Shown: positions 7,945 through 16,023 of the stretch, one piece after another
Layout: every line of letters begins with the position of its first letter
Numbering within the stretch: the first letter of the stretch is position 1
NCBI RefSeq assembly: GCF_024834075.1
Contig: NZ_JANUXR010000012.1
Location: forward strand, 1 to 32,880
Reading direction: 5' to 3'
Length of the DNA stretch: 32,880 bases
Source: Corynebacterium sp. HS2168-gen11
Lineage (GTDB): Bacteria > Actinomycetota > Actinomycetes > Mycobacteriales > Mycobacteriaceae
Program-made: the position numbers and the translations under genes
Notes under the pieces: generated by a model
Seen by the model: only the letters and a program-made list of their open reading frames with translations
Told to the model about the DNA's origin: nothing
Databases searched by the model: none

Positions 7945-8583
7945 TTAGAGTGGCAATAGATTAAATCGAGTCGCACGTACCTCGGCAACTCTAGAAAGGT
8001 TTGCTTCGAGTAATTTCCACTGCTTGGTAGGAATTTCTTTCTCCGCGCGTTCAATCACGCTGGTATCTGCAGTGCCCCAAATAATTGGCATTGGCGAAAT
8101 CTCATCCCACGTGTCACTCTGCCCAACACTGCGGCGTCCAGTGACTGCAACCGATGGTACTTTCACGCCTACTTCTCGTGGAGTATCGCCAAGGGCGGTA
8201 ATTGGACGAATTGCAAGGCCCCACTTTGGTGCCACGGTTGGATCCGTATTCATATTCACCAGTGCCATAACTGTCATGGTGCGAGGTTCGACTTCAGCAA
8301 TCATGGCTGCACACAGCTCATATTGCTCATATAAGGCCACTGGTGTGCCAACTGTTTTTGGAATGATCACGATCAGTGCCAAGCTGATTGCGGCCATGAT
8401 CGCAAAACAGCTAAAAATAATCGTGCCCATCATATCGGTGTACACAAAGGTCAAACCATATCCAATGCCGAGCAGAATCAGGGCGAAGAGTGCGGCTGAA
8501 ATCTGGAGTCGTTTGGTGTCTTTTAATAACTCGTTGTGCGTGTAGGCATAAGCAGAATCAACGGGGAAAGAAAAGTGCGCCAT
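7945..8583 (-). CDS. DUF3239-like membrane protein
   Basis: The 212-aa protein has two adjacent membrane helices at about 28-47 and 52-74, after a short cytosolic-looking start, and a soluble C-terminal domain of about 135 residues. The arrangement and length resemble the corynebacterial DUF3239 family, whose function is unknown to me. That family name comes from memory of the architecture, not a search. It is convergent with the pilus cluster and 35 bases downstream of the helicase gene, so it is probably co-transcribed with the helicase. A weak AAAGG lies 12 bases before the start. Confidence 0.75.
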   Translation of the reverse strand: MAHFSFPVDSAYAYTHNELLKDTKRLQISAALFALILLGIGYGLTFVYTDMMGTIIFSCFAIMAAISLALIVIIPKTVGTPVALYEQYELCAAMIAEVEPRTMTVMALVNMNTDPTVAPKWGLAIRPITALGDTPREVGVKVPSVAVTGRRSVGQSDTWDEISPMPIIWGTADTSVIERAEKEIPTKQWKLLEANLSRVAEVRATRFNLLPL

Positions 8584-8618
8584 AAGAAAATAAGACCTTT
8601 GGTGATAATTGATTGGAA

Positions 8619-10277
8619 TTAAAAGACAGTGTCAAGGTTATCGGCATCAACAATGCGATAGGCATAGCCTTGTTCCGCCAAGAATCGCTGCCGGTGTGCC
8701 GCATAGTCGGCATCTATCGTATCGCGGCTCACAATTGAATAGAAGTAGGCCTGTGCGTGCTGCTTTTTCGGGCGAAGTAAACGACCCAAACGTTGCGCTT
8801 CTTCTTGCCTGGAACCAAAGGTTCCTGAAATCTGAATTGCAACGGCTGCTTCTGGTAGGTCAATGGAAAAGTTCGCGACTTTTGAGACAATCAACTTACT
8901 GATTTTTCCTGATCGAAATTGCGCGAATAATTCCTCGCGCTTGATTGTGCGAGTTTTACCGTCGATGACTGGAATACCAAGGCGAGTTCCCAAAGCTTCT
9001 AGCTGTTCAACGTATGCACCAATAATCAGCGTTGGGGTAGTGCCGTGATGCTCCATAATTGTTCGAATCACACTTACCTTGGCTTCTGCAGTTGCTGCAA
9101 TCCGATACTTATCTTGAGCAGTGGCCAAGGCATAGCTCATGCGCTCATCGGCAGAAAGTGTGGTACGCACTTCCACACACTCAGCGGTGGCGATATAGCC
9201 CTGAGCTTCGAGTTCCTTCCATAAAGCGTCGTAACGCTTCGGGCCAATGAGCGAGAAAACATCACCTTCGCGGCCATCTTCACGCACTAGGGTTGCAGTT
9301 AAGCCCAAGCGCCTGCGCGATTGTAAATCAGAGGTCATGCGGAATACCGGTGCAGGAAGAAGATGCACCTCGTCGTAGATAATCAATCCCCAATCACGCG
9401 AATCGAACAACTCCAAGGCACGATATTCGCCCTTGGTTTTACGCGTGACAACTTGATAGGTGGCAATGGTAACTGGGCGAATTTCTTTTTTCTCTCCAGA
9501 ATATTCCCCAATTTCCTGCTCGGAAAGAGTCGTGCGACGCAAGAGTTCATCACGCCATTGGCGCCCAGCTAATGTACTGGTAACAAGGATCAGCGTCGTG
9601 GTTTGTGCCTTGGCCATCGCAGCCGCACCAACCATGGTTTTCCCTGCACCACAGGGGAGCACTACCACGCCAGAGCCACCTTCCCAGAAGGAATCGGCAG
9701 CCATTTGTTGATAGTCGCGCAACTGCCATGCTTCATGTACCTGGGATAATGCAATTGGGTGTGCTTCACCATCGATATAGCCGGCAAGATCTTCTGCCGG
9801 CCAACCAATTTTGAGCAATTCTTGCTTCAATCGACCACGTTCAGAAGGATGCACCGCAATACTCGTCTCATCGATCTGTGCGCCAAGCATCGGGGCAATC
9901 TTTTTCTGGCGCTGTAATTCGACCAGAATTGCCGGTTCATCCGATTCAAGCACTAAGCCATGCGCGGGATGTTTATGCAGCCGTACGCGTCCGTAGCGAG
10001 CCATCGTTTCGGCAACGTCGATAAGCAATGCCTGCGGGACAGGAAACCGCGAGTAGCGTTCGAGCACATCAATTGCTTGTTCGGCATCGTGGCCGGCAGC
10101 TCGGGCGTTCCAAAGCGCCAACGGGGTAATGCGGTAGGTGTGAATATGCTCAGGCGCGCGCTCAAGCTCAGCAAAAGGGGCAAGCGCAATGCGAGCTTCT
10201 GCAGCTTGCGGATGCTCAATCTCTAGCAGCACCGTCTTATCGGATTGCACAATTAACGGCCCAGTACCAAAGCTCAC
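8619..10277 (-). CDS. XPB/Rad25-type DNA repair helicase (SF2)
   Basis: This 552-aa ATP-dependent DNA helicase belongs to the bacterial XPB family, related to the eukaryotic TFIIH subunit. Walker A GAGKT is at 210-214 (VVLPCGAGKTMVG), DEVH at 302-305, a RED motif at 332-334 (TLVREDGRE) as in XPB helicases, and motif VI QRLGRLLRPK at 495-504. The first ~180 residues form the N-terminal substrate-recognition part. The start is GTG, with GGGAGA upstream. Mycobacterial XPB has been characterised as a 3'-5' helicase; its physiological role in actinobacteria is less clear. The next gene upstream, on the same strand, encodes the helicase-associated protein usually found beside it. Confidence 0.95.
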   Translation of the reverse strand: MSFGTGPLIVQSDKTVLLEIEHPQAAEARIALAPFAELERAPEHIHTYRITPLALWNARAAGHDAEQAIDVLERYSRFPVPQALLIDVAETMARYGRVRLHKHPAHGLVLESDEPAILVELQRQKKIAPMLGAQIDETSIAVHPSERGRLKQELLKIGWPAEDLAGYIDGEAHPIALSQVHEAWQLRDYQQMAADSFWEGGSGVVVLPCGAGKTMVGAAAMAKAQTTTLILVTSTLAGRQWRDELLRRTTLSEQEIGEYSGEKKEIRPVTIATYQVVTRKTKGEYRALELFDSRDWGLIIYDEVHLLPAPVFRMTSDLQSRRRLGLTATLVREDGREGDVFSLIGPKRYDALWKELEAQGYIATAECVEVRTTLSADERMSYALATAQDKYRIAATAEAKVSVIRTIMEHHGTTPTLIIGAYVEQLEALGTRLGIPVIDGKTRTIKREELFAQFRSGKISKLIVSKVANFSIDLPEAAVAIQISGTFGSRQEEAQRLGRLLRPKKQHAQAYFYSIVSRDTIDADYAAHRQRFLAEQGYAYRIVDADNLDTVF

Positions 10278-10563
10278 GACTTATTCTCCCTTAGCATGAC
10301 GACGAGGTTGTCACAGTACACTATAGGCGCGATGCTCGCTGCACGTGCGGTTGAAGTTGGCAGATGTGAGGCTAGTGTGTGCCGAAGCGCTGGCGTTAGG
10401 CGCTGTTTGCATGCTTGACGACGCTGCCTGCCGGGCCTTAGCTGTCACGCTGCGGGCAGCCTGCGCGTGCGGCCGCCCCCACGCGCCGGCAAACGCCGCC
10501 GCTCCCACGCATCACCGCCTGCCGCGCGTCGCTGCACACCTCGCAGCGCCGCTTCACATCTTC
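10278..10563. other. GC-rich spacer between the two helicase-related genes
   Basis: This 286-base spacer is clearly richer in G and C than its surroundings, most of all at 10420-10550. It has runs such as GCGGCCGCCCCC and several short complementary GC blocks. Both strands show open frames (65 codons minus, 89 codons plus), but these look like by-products of few AT-rich stop codons. No ribosome-binding site or recognisable protein was found. It may hold a structured RNA or simply compositional drift. Confidence 0.4.
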
Positions 10564-12882
10564 CTAGTCCAGAACCGTGACACTCCTGATCCGATGAATC
10601 TGGAGCTGATGTAACTGGCCAGTAGCTTCATGAATCGCCGAGAGCTGTCCAGCATGTACCGTAATCGGTGTGAGCTGTAGTTGCGTACTTGTACCAGCTC
10701 GATCAATGGTTTCGATGCTAACTTTCTTCCCAGCCCGAATGGCAGCTTGCAGTATCTGCAGCGCTGATTGATGCGGTGTCACTTGAGGCGCATTGTCTTG
10801 TGCACCAACTGCAGTGTCACTGCCACCAGCAGCCGTCGTGCCTGCTGTGGATTGCAACAAGTGGGCGACGACTGATTGAAGATGCTCGGAAAAATCTGCG
10901 GGATCTTTTTCCTCACGTTGCTTTGGCGTTGGCAAAAACCGCGCACGAGCACGCACATCCATTGAATACCCGTTCTCATCTTCGGCAACCAGATAGATGC
11001 CTTCAGCCTCAAGCATCTGCATCAACGCTGCCAACGGTGTTTGCGTAATCGCAACAGTCGGCGCAAGCAGACGCATCCCAGCTTGCTGTGCAGCTTGGCT
11101 GCGAACCACGGTTGTCAGCAACACCGGATCATCACAGCGCACGTAGCTTACTGCCACGCCACTGCGAATCTGGCCATGCGTTCGTGCCACATCGTGAATG
11201 AAATACGTCATTGTTTCTGGCAGTGGCGTTAGCGTATGAGCATCTAAAAATTGCTGAATATCTTCTGGTGTTTTCCCTGCATCGTAGGCATGGCGCAAAC
11301 TTTCTTCGGTAATCCGATACACCGCTGCAACACCTGATGATTCCACAACTGCAAAACAAGAAAGTTCCTGATGAATCGCCGCCGCTAATGGGCCTGTGGC
11401 AAGGAGCGTGAAATCAGCCTGTGGAATCAGCTTCGTGACTTCCGCCGGAGTCAGCGTTTCCACCTCGTGCAGCAGCGCTTGTTCGTCAGCGATATTCCTT
11501 AATAGGGAAGTGGGGAAATACAAGTGCCCATCGGTTGCCAGAATCCCCAATTCAACTGCTTCTGTACAAATCTGCTCCAAGCTGCTGCGCTGCAACGTTA
11601 ATGCTTGCAACGGATGAAAATACGCAAACCTGTCAGCTAGTTCCTCAATACTGCAAGCTGCAGCGTCGCTACTTGCAAATACCTCCAATGCTTCTCGACG
11701 CAGCTGAATCAACTTCTCCTGGAACGTTTCAGCCTCAAAGGCACGCAGTGGTTTCGAAGCCTCGCTAAGTGTGCCAACTTTCCAAGGCGCAAAGGTGGCA
11801 TAGGCATACCAACTATGTGCCACAATTGCCCACTGCTCAGCAAGCGTATGTAACACGAACTCTTCACTGGCAGCAGTAGCAGCTAGCACCGTGGCGTCTT
11901 CACTTACATTGACATGCGTTAATGGGCCAAGGGCGATCAAGCGGCTGGCAAGACCTATTGCAAGTAAGTGATAGAGTTGCTGATCTTCAACTCTTAAGAC
12001 ATTGCAAAGTTGTTGGGTTGCACGAACACCTAGGCTGCCATTGCGCAATAATTCCACCGGGCTCCGGCTTAAGTGCTCGAGCAGACTGCGTAAGCGTCGC
12101 AAAGTTTCTAAGGCCGTGCCGATAGCTGCTTGGCCAAGGGAAGGCGTGAGTTCGCGTTCTGGCTGGTTGGCTACTGATTCTAACGTGATGGGCAGCTTCG
12201 GCGGCGGCTGCTGAAGCAAACCATAGCGCACGGTCAGCGGCAGTTTCACGGAGTGCTCATCAATGCGCTCGAGTAAACCAGCTTTGAGCAATTGCGGAAT
12301 CGGACGTTGCGGATTTGCATCATATGCTGCATCTTTTGTCACCCCAACCCCGCCTGACTGCTGCAGAGTCTGCAAAATCTTCAGCTGCGCGGTTGCTAAG
12401 CCGTCCAAGCGAGTGAGGACCTGCTCATAACTCAGTGCCTGCGGATCTTGCAGTATTGTCAACCCCGTGGGCAGCGCATTCATCACATCAGGGGCGAGCA
12501 TACTGCGCGCCGGGGTGCCGTAGAGCAAACCGCGCTCGCGAAGGCGTTGCAGATGCGTGTCGACGAAGCCGGTACATTCGCTGTCGTCGAGAAACGTACT
12601 CAGAAGCTCCATAATTTTGGGGTGGTCCACAGGTTTGATCTCACCCCCAAGCCGTGCGCAGGCCTCTATGACGGCTAAATCGGCACTCGTGAGTGTCAGC
12701 AGTGCTCTGCTTAACGACGCACGCAAGGACATTCTTCCTGCTAGTGCGGTAAAACCTGGTGGGGTTGGGAAGGTAATATCGGGCCGATGTTGCAAGATTT
12801 GTGCAAGTTCAGCAGCGCTTTGGTGTTGTAACCAAGTGGTGAAATTGGCTGGAAAACTTAACTTTGTAGAGGATTTCGTCAT
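10564..12882 (-). CDS. Helicase-associated protein (Helicase_C_3/XPB-Ssl2-like domain)
   Basis: This 772-aa cytosolic protein starts with the typical N-terminal segment (FTTWLQHQSAAELAQIL and LTSADLAVIEACARLGGE) of the actinobacterial helicase-associated family found next to XPB genes. The C-terminal third (from about residue 490) carries the conserved domain, with runs such as YRITEESLRHAYDAGKTPEDIQQFL and PLPETMTYFIHDVARTHGQIR. No Walker motifs are visible, so it is not itself a helicase. Role unknown; the tight genomic pairing suggests it works with the XPB helicase in DNA repair. It starts 64 bases from the divergent 62-aa gene. The family assignment is strong, its function inferred. Confidence 0.88.
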   Translation of the reverse strand: MTKSSTKLSFPANFTTWLQHQSAAELAQILQHRPDITFPTPPGFTALAGRMSLRASLSRALLTLTSADLAVIEACARLGGEIKPVDHPKIMELLSTFLDDSECTGFVDTHLQRLRERGLLYGTPARSMLAPDVMNALPTGLTILQDPQALSYEQVLTRLDGLATAQLKILQTLQQSGGVGVTKDAAYDANPQRPIPQLLKAGLLERIDEHSVKLPLTVRYGLLQQPPPKLPITLESVANQPERELTPSLGQAAIGTALETLRRLRSLLEHLSRSPVELLRNGSLGVRATQQLCNVLRVEDQQLYHLLAIGLASRLIALGPLTHVNVSEDATVLAATAASEEFVLHTLAEQWAIVAHSWYAYATFAPWKVGTLSEASKPLRAFEAETFQEKLIQLRREALEVFASSDAAACSIEELADRFAYFHPLQALTLQRSSLEQICTEAVELGILATDGHLYFPTSLLRNIADEQALLHEVETLTPAEVTKLIPQADFTLLATGPLAAAIHQELSCFAVVESSGVAAVYRITEESLRHAYDAGKTPEDIQQFLDAHTLTPLPETMTYFIHDVARTHGQIRSGVAVSYVRCDDPVLLTTVVRSQAAQQAGMRLLAPTVAITQTPLAALMQMLEAEGIYLVAEDENGYSMDVRARARFLPTPKQREEKDPADFSEHLQSVVAHLLQSTAGTTAAGGSDTAVGAQDNAPQVTPHQSALQILQAAIRAGKKVSIETIDRAGTSTQLQLTPITVHAGQLSAIHEATGQLHQLQIHRIRSVTVLD

Positions 12883-12946
12883 AGTGTGGGGAAGTTTATG
12901 CTCGTTCTAGGTGCGTTTCTCGCTGCAATTTGCAACAATAGAGGGT

Positions 12947-13135
12947 ATGGCAAATGTAGAGAAAAAAGGTTATGTCGATCCGGGCTGGCCAGCCGAGGTT
13001 CCTGGCGGTGGCCACTATGTTACCGAAGTTGTGGCAAAGTTCGCTGGTGCGAATAGCCCATTCGGTGACATTGAGTTTCCAGTTCCTGCAGAGGAACTGG
13101 GGTATGTTCACCCATACACCCGCATCAACAAGTAA
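12947..13135 (+). CDS. Small conserved-looking protein of 62 aa
   Basis: The start ATG at 12947 follows TAGAGGGT. The product begins MANVEKKGYVDPGW and ends VHPYTRINK. It is rich in Gly, Pro, Val and Glu, with no cysteine, signal peptide or membrane segment. I cannot name a family, though small proteins of this kind sit divergent from the helicase-associated gene in corynebacteria. Support comes from a proper ribosome-binding site, a codon pattern like its neighbours and a perfect terminator eight bases after the stop. Function unknown. Confidence 0.75.
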   Translation: MANVEKKGYVDPGWPAEVPGGGHYVTEVVAKFAGANSPFGDIEFPVPAEELGYVHPYTRINK

Positions 13136-13144
13136 CATACGCGC

Positions 13145-13193
13145 CAAAACGCCTTGGAGAAACACTTTTGAGCTGTTTCTCCAAGGCGTTTTG
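13145..13193 (+). terminator. Perfect 20-bp terminator hairpin
   Basis: Bases 13145-13164 are fully complementary to 13174-13193 with a 9-base loop. The right arm ends in GTTTTG. It lies just behind the 62-aa gene. Confidence 0.92.
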
Positions 13194-13230
13194 TGCATGA
13201 AGCGAGGCTCCAAGGATGGTTGCAAGGCAT

Positions 13231-13280
13231 CCTCGGGTTGCGCCGGGTTGCGCCGGGTTGTGCCGGGTTGTGCCGGGTTG
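13231..13280. repeat. Decamer tandem repeat, five copies
   Basis: Five copies of a 10-bp unit: CCTCGGGTTG, CGCCGGGTTG twice and TGCCGGGTTG twice. It lies between two terminators, outside any credible gene. Such short repeats vary by slippage between strains. Confidence 0.9.
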
Positions 13281-13414
13281 CGCGAGCATGGAGCGCTGTT
13301 CCACGGAGCACTGTTCGGATAGCCGGTGTTGACGGTAACTCAGGCGGTGGTCGCTTTGGCACTGAGACTGCGCTCGTGCGGAACGTTTCAGACGCGCAAG
13401 TGCCCTGATGCATG

Positions 13415-13455
13415 CATGCTCTTGGATACTGGCGTTACCACTATCCAAGAGCATG
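13415..13455. terminator. Terminator behind the rpf gene
   Basis: Bases 13415-13428 pair perfectly with 13442-13455 (14 bp), with weaker outward pairing to 13411/13459. It lies 12 bases from the stop of the minus-strand rpf gene. Confidence 0.8.
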
Positions 13456-13467
13456 TATGGAAAAGAA

Positions 13468-14133
13468 TTAGCGTATAGCTGCAAAGAATGCGTTAATCAT
13501 AGGTGAAGAAGCTGAATAGAAGGCGTTGAAGTTATTGCGATGTGCGTGGTAGAACGCGTCCCATTCAGCTGGAACTGCCATGCCGTATTCTGCAAACTTA
13601 CGAACAAGCAGGTCGTAGAGAGCATCAGCTGCAAGCAGATTTTCATCCAACTTCACCACTGGCACAGCGCTCGGTGCATCTGGCGCAGCTACTGGTGTAG
13701 GCTGCTCGAGGGCTGCTGCGACAGCTTCTTGAACTGGGGCAGGAGCTTGTGCCACGATCGTACGTGGGGTTGGTGCCGAACGTAAGCCGAGCTTACGAGA
13801 GCAAGCAGGCCATGCACCCCATCCTTGACCTGCGAGGACGCGTTCTGCAATGACAATCTGCTGCTCGCGGGTTGCTTGGTATGCGTATGGGGCAAATTCG
13901 CCACCGCCGAAGCCACGCCAGGTGCTTGGGGAGAACTGCAAACCACCATGGAAACCATTGCCGGTATTAATTGCCCAATTGCCGCCCGCCTCGCACTGTG
14001 CCAAGCGATCCCAATCAGAGTCTGGAGCGGCGATTGCTGTTGGGCTCACCATCGCAGAGGCGGTTCCGACTGCCAGAGTGGTAACTGCAAGCTTGGTAAA
14101 AGTAGTTGAAGACTTTCGGGTATGACGTGCCAT
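13468..14133 (-). CDS. rpf1: Resuscitation-promoting factor (secreted muralytic enzyme)
   Basis: The start ATG at 14133 (GAGAGGA upstream) gives 221 aa; the frame extends further upstream but without a better start. A signal peptide ends near AIAA/PDSDW (residue 36). The Rpf domain follows at about 38-113: [13 protein letters not shown] with catalytic E48, the [12 protein letters not shown] segment, and C47/C111 as the expected disulfide. Rpf domains have a lysozyme/lytic-transglycosylase fold and cleave peptidoglycan. The C-terminal half is an Ala/Pro/Val-rich region ending in a compact segment of about 50 residues with no domain I recognise. Position next to cspB matches C. glutamicum rpf1. 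Regulation may involve the hairpins and palindrome upstream (14215-14467). Confidence 0.93.
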   Translation of the reverse strand: MARHTRKSSTTFTKLAVTTLAVGTASAMVSPTAIAAPDSDWDRLAQCEAGGNWAINTGNGFHGGLQFSPSTWRGFGGGEFAPYAYQATREQQIVIAERVLAGQGWGAWPACSRKLGLRSAPTPRTIVAQAPAPVQEAVAAALEQPTPVAAPDAPSAVPVVKLDENLLAADALYDLLVRKFAEYGMAVPAEWDAFYHAHRNNFNAFYSASSPMINAFFAAIR

Positions 14134-14214
14134 AAGGTAGTTGTTCCTCTCGTGAGTCACTGTGGGCTCCTGCACGATGAACAGTAGAACATACTTCATC
14201 ATAGTGAGGAGAAG

Positions 14215-14258
14215 ATTCAATACACGTGAAAAATATGGATTGTTCACGTGTATTGAAT
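14215..14258. repeat. Perfect 16-bp inverted repeat upstream of rpf
   Basis: Bases 14215-14230 are fully complementary to 14243-14258 with a 12-base spacer; each arm contains TACACGTGAA. It starts 82 bases upstream of the rpf start codon and has no T-run. It may be an mRNA leader hairpin, or a pair of E-box-like CACGTG palindromes used as an operator. Confidence 0.85.
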
Positions 14259-14349
14259 ATGTCTCTTGGAAGCTTGTATGCGATTGTATTGATGCGACGG
14301 ACGCCGCAAACGCTGAATTATTTTTGCGTCTCGTTTTCGCCATCTCAAG

Positions 14350-14363
14350 TTTGCAATTGCAAA
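14350..14363. promoter_or_regulatory. Palindrome resembling a RamB-type site
   Basis: TTTGCAATTGCAAA is a perfect 14-bp palindrome about 220 bases upstream of rpf. RamB, the glyoxylate/acetate regulator of corynebacteria, recognises sequences built on TTTGCAAA-like halves, and rpf genes of C. glutamicum are known targets of carbon regulators. The match is partial, so the assignment is tentative. Confidence 0.3.
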
Positions 14364-14435
14364 TTACTTGCTATTTTTCAAGCTACTCAAGCATAGAATC
14401 AAGAGACATATCACAGTGGAAGTAGCCCATCATAG

Positions 14436-14467
14436 TGCTCAAAAGACAGATAACTCTCTTTTGAGCA
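14436..14467. repeat. 11-bp inverted repeat in the rpf-cspB intergenic region
   Basis: Bases 14436-14446 pair with 14457-14467 around a 10-base loop. No T-run follows. It lies between divergent genes and could be an operator or leader element. Confidence 0.6.
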
Positions 14468-14717
14468 AGGATGACGTAAGCGTTCAGCAAAAATACCTAC
14501 GAGAGTTCACTTTAGCTTATTTATAACGAAATTGTCACGTTTTTTGGAAAAGCATTGCTAAATACGCATTTCACTGTGCTTGCTTTTGATAGCTATAGTA
14601 AGGAAATATTTATGCAGCACAGCATCTGTTTGTTGCAAAAACGTTATACTAGCAGTGCTTGTGTATAAGATAGTGTTCCAGTGATGTTGATAGTTAGAAA
14701 AACTGGAAATATCTGTA

Positions 14718-14723
14718 TATAAT
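14718..14723 (+). promoter_or_regulatory. Candidate cspB promoter (-10 box)
   Basis: A perfect TATAAT at 14718-14723, preceded 18 bases earlier by TTAGAA (14694-14699; 4 of 6 matches to -35). It would give a leader of about 115 bases, and long leaders are common for cold-shock genes. TATACT at 14645-14650 is a second candidate. Confidence 0.4.
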
Positions 14724-14846
14724 AAACAATCTTGTTCAATGGAATATTAAGTGCTGCTCGTGCGTTTTGCTTACAGTAGGCAAGCGTATGACTACACAGA
14801 AATATTCATCAATTCCTGTCGGAACGAGCGAAGAAAGGAATCGGTA

Positions 14847-15239
14847 ATGCCGATCGGCAAAGTGAAGTGGTATGACCCAGAGCGTGGCTTTGGTTTTGTC
14901 TCGAATCCGGGTCATGAAGACGTGTTCGTCGGAAAAGCAGTATTGCCAAAGGGCGTTACTGAGCTTCATCGCGGACAGCGTATCGAATTTGATTTTGGTG
15001 CTGGCTTAAAAGGCCCACAAGCACTGCGCGTGGTTGTTCTTGAGCAGCCACATACGAAGGCTGCAAAGGTAGAGCGGAAGTATACTGCCGAACAGCTTGG
15101 TTCCATGGTTGGCGATCTGGTGAATGTTCTCGACGGCAAAATCATGCCGCAACTTGTCGCTGGTCGCTTCCCAGAACGCAAAGAAGGTAAACAAGTTGCT
15201 GAGATCTTGCGTGTAGTTGCCGCAGAACTTGAAGCATAA
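14847..15239 (+). CDS. cspB: Cold-shock domain protein with C-terminal extension
   Basis: The start ATG at 14847 is preceded by GAAAGGA and gives 130 aa. The frame upstream is open but does not resemble the family. Residues 1-65 form the cold-shock OB fold, with RNP1-like GFGFVSN and RNP2-like DVFVGK (glycine where HxS/A is usual), so it likely binds single-stranded RNA or DNA. The remaining ~60 residues (AAKVERKYTAEQLGSMVGDL onward) are the extension seen in actinobacterial CspB-type proteins and absent from CspA. In C. glutamicum cspB also follows rpf1. Confidence 0.93.
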   Translation: MPIGKVKWYDPERGFGFVSNPGHEDVFVGKAVLPKGVTELHRGQRIEFDFGAGLKGPQALRVVVLEQPHTKAAKVERKYTAEQLGSMVGDLVNVLDGKIMPQLVAGRFPERKEGKQVAEILRVVAAELEA

Positions 15240-15329
15240 CGTGCTGCAGCTTTCTGTTTGCGATCAGGCAGAATCATGTGTGCTCGTGCCAAGACGATCA
15301 CGAGCATTACACACCATCCATGATAGTGG

Positions 15330-15377
15330 CAGGCGCCAGAGAAAATAGCTGATGAACAGCAACTTCTCTGGCGCCTG
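15330..15377. terminator. Bidirectional terminator with nested hairpin
   Basis: Bases 15330-15343 pair perfectly with 15364-15377 (14 bp), and a smaller GCTG/CAGC hairpin (15348-15351/15357-15360) sits in the loop. It lies between convergent cspB and the DUF2771-like gene. A weaker 8-bp hairpin is at 15281-15306. Confidence 0.85.
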
Positions 15378-15422
15378 TTGTATTGTGAACGTTGGTCTGA
15401 AAATGCTTGAGTGGACAGCGGC

Positions 15423-15935
15423 TTAGGAATCTGTGACTTCAACACCAATCGACCACACTGCCGTCATCGGGGTTTCTTGCCCTGCAGCATCGTGCCCAAT
15501 CATGATCGAATGTATTTCGATTACACCAAGACGCGCGTTTCCGCTGGCAGCTGTGACAGGAATTGAGGCAGTTTCTTGCTCATAGGAACCATATCGGAAT
15601 TGATCATTTGCGCTTGGATCATCATAAATGGTCAGTAACGTCCAGTCATGATCATAAATCTCACGTGGAAGCTTGAGTTCAATGTGATCAGTTGCCTTCA
15701 CTTTTATCACCGGTGGCTGGCTCGGCGTGCACGGTACACCTGGCTCACACACGCTGTAGGGCAGGACTTCAGTAGTGTCATCAGCGATCACGACTGAAAT
15801 TGCAACATCTTTTGGTTCTGGCCCTGGGCGATTGTTCCACCACTGCTGAAAGAATAATGAAATTCCAAGAATCAGGCAGACGGCAAGCACTAAAGCGCCA
15901 ATTTGCACCAGATTCTTTTTTGTTGAGCGTTTCAT
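15423..15935 (-). CDS. DUF2771-like membrane-anchored protein
   Basis: The start ATG at 15935 (AGAAAG eight bases upstream) gives 170 aa. A TTG start at 16040 would add 35 residues and overlap the upstream gene by 17 bases, but lacks a ribosome-binding site. One membrane helix at about 9-30 is followed by an extracytoplasmic beta-rich domain (VAISVVIADDTTEVLPYSVCEPGVPC). Two close cysteines could pair. Length, architecture and position after cspB match the corynebacterial DUF2771 family, of unknown function. It probably shares a transcript with the cyclotransferase gene. Confidence 0.8.
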   Translation of the reverse strand: MKRSTKKNLVQIGALVLAVCLILGISLFFQQWWNNRPGPEPKDVAISVVIADDTTEVLPYSVCEPGVPCTPSQPPVIKVKATDHIELKLPREIYDHDWTLLTIYDDPSANDQFRYGSYEQETASIPVTAASGNARLGVIEIHSIMIGHDAAGQETPMTAVWSIGVEVTDS

Positions 15936-16023
15936 ACCACAAGCTTTCTGTATTGATACGGTCGGAGGAGTTACTCGGCCAGTGTCATCGCCATGCGCAG
16001 CTGATAGCTGATTCGCACGACGA

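Noticed and set aside
8024..8545. 173-codon ORF antisense to the DUF3239-like gene
   Set aside because: The minus-strand product has coherent membrane helices and family-like architecture; this one is its shadow.
10345..10614. Plus-strand 89-codon ORF in the GC-rich spacer
   Set aside because: It overlaps the 3' end of the helicase-associated gene, and an open frame exists on the other strand too, as expected from high GC with few stops.
13193..13408. ORFs spanning the decamer repeat on both strands
   Set aside because: The repeat is translated in several frames and gives low-complexity peptides. No start signals support a gene.
14134..14343. N-terminal extension of Rpf
   Set aside because: The signal peptide begins at MARHTRKSS with GAGAGGA upstream; the extension overlaps palindromic control elements.
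14751..14846. N-terminal extension of the cold-shock protein
   Set aside because: The family begins at MPIGKVKWYD, where a proper ribosome-binding site precedes ATG 14847.
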